Of a DNA stretch of 8,925 nucleotides, positions 6,011 to 8,925 are shown one piece after another. The stretch's first letter is position 1, and each line of letters starts with the position of its first letter. The notes beneath the pieces were generated by a model, which was given only the letters and a program-made list of their open reading frames with translations, did no database searches and had not been told where the DNA came from. A program made the position numbers and the translations under genes. This DNA comes from Methanosuratincolales archaeon (GTDB lineage Archaea; Thermoproteota; Methanomethylicia; Methanomethylicales; Methanomethylicaceae), in assembly GCA_937930465.1 (NCBI GenBank), contig CALGKV010000081.1:1-8925 (forward strand), written 5' to 3'.

Positions 6011-6786
6011 TGCCGATTTGTGCCAATGCAAAGTGCAAAAGTGTCCTCTCCAAGAGCAGGCTTCCGGGTCTCCAATACACCTTCAATCCTTACATCGGAT
6101 GCGGGCACGGCTGCCTATACTGCTATGTGCCTGACCTGTTCAGGGGCAAGTTCCCAATATGGCCAGCAAATGTCGCTGTTAAAGAGGGGGCCCTTGATAA
6201 GCTCCGTTCCGAGCTTGGTAGATCAAAGCCGGGGGTCGTTGGCATCAGCACTTCGACTGACCCTTACCAGCCGGTGGAGGCAAACCTGAAGATCGTCAGA
6301 GCCTCGCTTAGGATCTTCAAAGAAGAAGGCTTCCCTATATCTATCCAGACAAAGTCCCCCCTAGTGCTGCGCGACTTGGACATCCTGAGGGGGATGGACG
6401 CCGAGGTTGGCTTCACTATCACATCGCACAGAAACGAATTCGGGGAAAGGTTCGAGCCAGGGGCTCCTGCCCCGACATCCCGGTTGCGTGCCCTTGAAGG
6501 GGTTAGCGGATCGGGCATCAGGACATGGATCTTCTACGGGCCGATAATTCCTGGGTTCAACGACTCTGAAGAAGATATTCGGATGATCGTCGAAGCTGCG
6601 GCGAGGACGCGCAGCAGGGTGCTCTACGACAGAATAAACCTTAAACCACTTGTCAGGCTCAGGCTTGGGGCAGCGATCCCAAAGGAAGGCATGAGAGAGA
6701 TCTCGCTTTTTGACTACGGGCAGCTATACCGCAAAATTGAGGAGTTCTGCAGGGAGCGGGGCGTTTCCTGTTCACCGGCGTTCTGA
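6010..6786 (+). CDS. Short SplB-like radical SAM protein (COG1533 type)
   Basis: 258 residues from ATG 6010, which shares its A with the nre stop TGA (6008-6010). GGGGGAGG at 5993-6000 supplies an SD nine bases upstream, so a longer frame upstream inside nre is not used. The radical SAM cluster motif is C31-x3-C35-x2-C38 in NPYIGCGHGCLYCY, followed by the family markers GISTSTDPYQPVE and QTKSPLVLRDLDIL, then FYGPIIPGFNDSEED. These are typical of the SplB/COG1533 group, which uses a [4Fe-4S] cluster to cleave S-adenosylmethionine. Spore photoproduct lyase has an additional catalytic cysteine about 44 residues after the cluster. Here there is none between C38 and the C-terminal C250/C256 region, so thymine-dimer repair by the same chemistry is unlikely. 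Coupling to nre suggests a nucleic-acid or repair-related role, which is inference only. Confidence 0.85.
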   Translation: MPICANAKCKSVLSKSRLPGLQYTFNPYIGCGHGCLYCYVPDLFRGKFPIWPANVAVKEGALDKLRSELGRSKPGVVGISTSTDPYQPVEANLKIVRASLRIFKEEGFPISIQTKSPLVLRDLDILRGMDAEVGFTITSHRNEFGERFEPGAPAPTSRLRALEGVSGSGIRTWIFYGPIIPGFNDSEEDIRMIVEAAARTRSRVLYDRINLKPLVRLRLGAAIPKEGMREISLFDYGQLYRKIEEFCRERGVSCSPAF

Positions 6787-6813
6787 GCCCAAGCTTTGAT
6801 TTGTGTCTAAACG

Positions 6814-6826
6814 TTTTCCTGTTTTT
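6814..6826 (+). terminator. T-rich terminator after the nre operon
   Basis: TTTT (6814-6817) and TTTTT (6822-6826) in a T-rich stretch about 30 bases after the radical SAM stop and before the pilin promoter. It fits oligo-T termination of the nre transcript. Confidence 0.45.
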
Positions 6827-6846
6827 CTGTTCAATAGACAAAAAAG

Positions 6847-6854
6847 AATATAAG
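6847..6854 (+). promoter_or_regulatory. TATA box of the pilin operon
   Basis: AATATAAG preceded by the A-rich AAAAAAG. It would start transcription near 6877, seven bases before ATG 6884. A second TATA-like ATTATATAAC (6868-6877) would start it near 6898, after that ATG, and would then require the TTG at 6935 as start. The two readings give different signal-peptide lengths. Confidence 0.45.
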
Positions 6855-6883
6855 TTTTCGATGCAGATTATATAACGGTATAT

Positions 6884-7375
6884 ATGGGGTATTGCCTTAG
6901 CAAGAACTGTAGTGAATCCTATAGGGCAGATTCTTTGCTTGGGTCGATTAGGACGGCGAGACCAAGGAGGGGCGTTTCCCCCATCATTGCCACGATCTTC
7001 TTGTGCACCATCACAATTGTAGCGGTTGCTACTATGTCGCCGCTTATATCTTCCCGTCTCTCCTCCCCAGTCTCTTCGCTAGCCGTCACTAAGGCGGTGC
7101 TCATTAAGCAAGGCGATTACGTGCTCCTTATTGTGAATGTGAAGAACACGGGGAGCAGCACACTGAACCTGCAATGCTTTTTGTATGATTCTGACATGAA
7201 TCCCTATTCTGTTGGGGATGCACAAGTGGTCCAGCCGAATGGAGCCGCATCGTTCGTCTTAGAGAGTTCGCAGTTGGGTAGCAAATTCCTTGTCGGCACA
7301 GAGTACAGGATAGACATTAGCGATGCGAATTGCGGGAGGATGGCAGAGGTGAGGGTATTTTGCATGGGAAGGTGA
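6884..7375 (+). CDS. Archaeal type IV pilin-like protein 1
   Basis: 163 residues from ATG 6884. The class III signal sequence is RPRRG-VSPIIATIFLCTITIVAV: prepilin peptidase is expected to cut after G30, leaving V-S-P and a helix of about 20 hydrophobic residues. The remaining globular domain (about 70-160) is beta-rich, with VNVKNTGSSTL, QPNGAASF and GSKFLVGTEYRIDIS. It has cysteines at 98, 150 and 160. The domain is shared with the next protein (same GxKFxVGxxY pattern). A 30-residue leader is long for archaeal pilins; TTG 6935 would give a 13-residue leader (MLGSIRTARPRRG) and may be the true start. It overlaps the next gene and is the first of at least three pilin genes in one operon. Function in a surface filament is inferred from the signal sequence and grouping; it lacks clear archaellin features. 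Confidence 0.75.
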   Translation: MGYCLSKNCSESYRADSLLGSIRTARPRRGVSPIIATIFLCTITIVAVATMSPLISSRLSSPVSSLAVTKAVLIKQGDYVLLIVNVKNTGSSTLNLQCFLYDSDMNPYSVGDAQVVQPNGAASFVLESSQLGSKFLVGTEYRIDISDANCGRMAEVRVFCMGR

Positions 7376-8538
7376 AAAAGGGAAGGAAGGGCGTAGTGCC
7401 GATCATTGCAGTAGCCGTGCTGGTTGCGGTTGCCTTTCTCACTACTGGTATTTTCTCCGCAGAAATCAACAAGGTGCTTTCCAGCCCAGCGCCTGAAGAC
7501 ATAACTGTGCAGGAGTTGGTTCTGATGAAGCATTATGGGTATGCCTACTTCAAGATTACGCTGCAGAGCAACTGCGATCGGATGCTGAGCTTGAAGGTCG
7601 ACCTGATCGGCGAGGACGGAACCGCTGCGGCAACCATCGAAGGCGTAAGCCTTGCGCCGAGGGGCTCTGTCACAGTCGACTCTTCAGGCATCTTCGGTAA
7701 TAAGTTCTTTGTTGGTAATGGCTATGCTGTCAAGGTGTCGGGCGACTTGGGCGTCTCCTATTTGGCGGAATGCAAAGGTGTTGAGTTCTCTAGGAACAAG
7801 CTTATCCTCCTTGCGATCCAAGAGTTGAACGGCACTTTGGGCGGCTCCGGAGTGACCAACAGCTCGGCTCTTTTGGCGGGCGCTGAGGAGACTGCAATAA
7901 GGCTTGGCATACCATACGAAAAAGTGACGACGATGTCTAGATGGTTTTCCATCCTCGCTAACCCTCCTCAGGGGTCTATAGTGGTAAACCCGTTCGGCAG
8001 CGTCACCCCGGCACCTTCGTCGGGCGTCAATAGCCCAGAATCATTCCTGAGGAACTTGAGCTACATCATCGGGAACTACAGCTGGACTTGGATTCACGTC
8101 GCTGGCAAGCCATTCTCAATCATATCTGACGGAGAGAATAGCAGGCGTCTCACCTCAGACAGCGGGATCGAGTGGTTCTTCGGCACTTCCCATGTGGTCG
8201 TCTCGCGCAGCAATGCACCAGAGGAGCTTCAGGAATGCGTCCTCACTGATTCGGACGGCAATAGCCTCAGGTATTTCCTGACAGTCACCAGCTTCAGGGA
8301 TCTTCCCGGCTCAATGAGGTTCGGCTATCCGATTGTGATCCCGCCCTCGAGCTACCCGACCGCTAAATTCGTCTTCTACGAAAAGGACACAAACAAGAAT
8401 GAGGTCCAGACTGCGGCTGCGAGCTTGTTCATCGGATCCGGCTACTATGTTTACTGGGGCGGCCCTTCAAACTACTTCAGCGAGTACGAGACCGGATCCC
8501 TCTCCCTTATGCTTGCGCTGTACACCAACCTGAGGTGA
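7360..8538 (+). CDS. Pilin-like protein 2 with a large C-terminal domain
   Basis: 392 residues from TTG 7360, seven bases after the SD GAGGTGA (7346-7352). GTG 7372, overlapping the previous stop as GTGA, is an alternative that removes four residues. The class III leader is KKGRKG-VVPIIAVAVLVAVAFLTTGIF, cut after G11. Residues about 50-142 repeat the globular domain of pilin 1, including FGNKFFVGNGYAVKVS. Then come about 245 residues that a normal pilin does not have. This part contains GSIVVNPFGSVTPAPSS (205-221), an aromatic SWTWIHVAGKPFSI (242-255) and SLFIGSGYYVYWGG (355-368). The beta-strand then glycine/proline pattern, with a later Trp-rich strand and GSG turn, recalls glutamine-amidotransferase-like (ThuA/GATase1) folds in archaeal surface proteins. 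I cannot prove this, and no catalytic Cys-His pair is evident. Four sequons (NGT, NSS, NLS, NYS) suit an exported, glycosylated domain. It may be a filament tip or adhesive subunit. Confidence 0.75.
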   Translation: MHGKVKKGRKGVVPIIAVAVLVAVAFLTTGIFSAEINKVLSSPAPEDITVQELVLMKHYGYAYFKITLQSNCDRMLSLKVDLIGEDGTAAATIEGVSLAPRGSVTVDSSGIFGNKFFVGNGYAVKVSGDLGVSYLAECKGVEFSRNKLILLAIQELNGTLGGSGVTNSSALLAGAEETAIRLGIPYEKVTTMSRWFSILANPPQGSIVVNPFGSVTPAPSSGVNSPESFLRNLSYIIGNYSWTWIHVAGKPFSIISDGENSRRLTSDSGIEWFFGTSHVVVSRSNAPEELQECVLTDSDGNSLRYFLTVTSFRDLPGSMRFGYPIVIPPSSYPTAKFVFYEKDTNKNEVQTAAASLFIGSGYYVYWGGPSNYFSEYETGSLSLMLALYTNLR

Positions 8539-8540
8539 TC
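8532..8540 (+). promoter_or_regulatory. Near-perfect SD containing the stop codon of the preceding gene
   Basis: GAGGTGATC matches the complement of the archaeal 16S 3' end over nine bases. The TGA stop of pilin 2 (8536-8538) lies inside it. It stands three bases before TTG 8544 and is the main reason for accepting that rare start codon; it also implies translational coupling. Confidence 0.7.
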
Positions 8541-8543
8541 TCG

Positions 8544-8925
8544 TTGGAAGCGGCAGAGCGGGGCGTATCCGAGGTAGTTGCAACGCTAGCCCTTCTCGTG
8601 ATCACCCTTGTTGCAATGGCAATATACATTCAGGGATTCAACCTGTATTATTCCGGCGAGACTGGCCTCCTGTCCGGGATCTTCAGGTCGGGGAGCGAAC
8701 AGAACTACGAGAGGATTTCCATTATATACACATTCAAGAATGGGACAGCTCCGAACGAGGCGCTTTATGTGCTCGTATGCAACTATGGCGCCAGGGATGC
8801 AATGATTGAAAGAGTAATAATCGACACAGTCGTCCAGTCATATTCCCCTCAGGTCGTCCGGGTCGGGGAAGTCACAGCCGTCCGGATCCAGCTGAGCGCG
8901 CCCTTGAGCGGGAATGTTGCACATG
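8544..8925 (+). CDS. Archaeal type IV pilin-like protein 3, partial
   Basis: Open from TTG 8544 to the right edge, 127 codons. The leader EAAERG-VSEVVATLALLVITLVAMAIYIQGF is a classic class III signal sequence: prepilin peptidase should cut after G7, leaving V-S-E and a helix of about 22 residues. Unlike the other two it has Glu at +3 rather than Pro. The following region (YERISIIYTF, LYVLVCNYGARDAMIERV, VVRVGEVTAVRIQLS) has the strand pattern seen in the shared domain of the other two pilins, but with little identity. The sequon NGT is present. It lies five bases after pilin 2 with a strong overlapping SD, so it belongs to the same operon. Because the gene is cut, it cannot be told whether it too carries an extra C-terminal domain. 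Confidence 0.75.
   Translation, partial: MEAAERGVSEVVATLALLVITLVAMAIYIQGFNLYYSGETGLLSGIFRSGSEQNYERISIIYTFKNGTAPNEALYVLVCNYGARDAMIERVIIDTVVQSYSPQVVRVGEVTAVRIQLSAPLSGNVAH

Noticed and set aside
1..8925. CRISPR array, insertion sequence or phage genes
   Set aside because: No regularly spaced repeats, transposase motifs or integrase motifs seen on either strand.

Overview
The window looks archaeal. It carries an Nre-family repair protein with a C-terminal PCNA-binding (PIP) motif, a UPF0282 metallo-beta-lactamase-fold protein, and three proteins with class III (archaeal type IV pilin) signal sequences. TATA-like boxes about 26-28 bases before start codons suggest leaderless genes next to genes with Shine-Dalgarno (SD) sites. 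Base composition is mid-GC. A TACK/Thermoproteota-type lineage is my best guess, but no rRNA or other lineage marker is present.

Left part (1-1700), metals and Fe-S: the N-terminal end of a copper P-type ATPase (two HMA domains, minus strand, runs off the left edge) is divergent from a cysteine-rich 2[4Fe-4S] ferredoxin-like protein. That gene converges, two bases apart, on a 47-residue YHS-domain protein. Copper ATPase plus YHS protein suggests a copper or soft-metal cluster; the Fe-S protein's role there is unknown. Between the YHS gene and the next gene lies a compact region (1609-1699) that folds into a long hairpin and then a second hairpin with a T6 run. Its two non-Watson-Crick stem positions are G-U pairs only if the plus strand is transcribed.

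Middle (1732-4690), minus strand: a UPF0282 MBL-fold protein and a secreted, probably glycosylated, C-terminally membrane-anchored surface protein with an SdrD-B-like calcium-loop domain. Both end in T-runs. The surface protein's promoter sits inside a nested pair of perfect inverted repeats.

Right-middle (4691-6786), plus strand: nre overlaps by one base a short SplB-like radical SAM gene, so the two are probably co-translated. The radical SAM protein lacks the extra cysteine that spore photoproduct lyase needs, so its substrate is open.

Right (6884-8925), plus strand: a tightly packed operon of at least three pilin-like proteins. The first two share a globular domain, and the second carries an extra C-terminal module of about 245 residues. 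The third runs off the right edge. It is probably a surface filament or adhesin locus. The pilin with the extra domain and the structured intergenic element are the least explained parts of the window.
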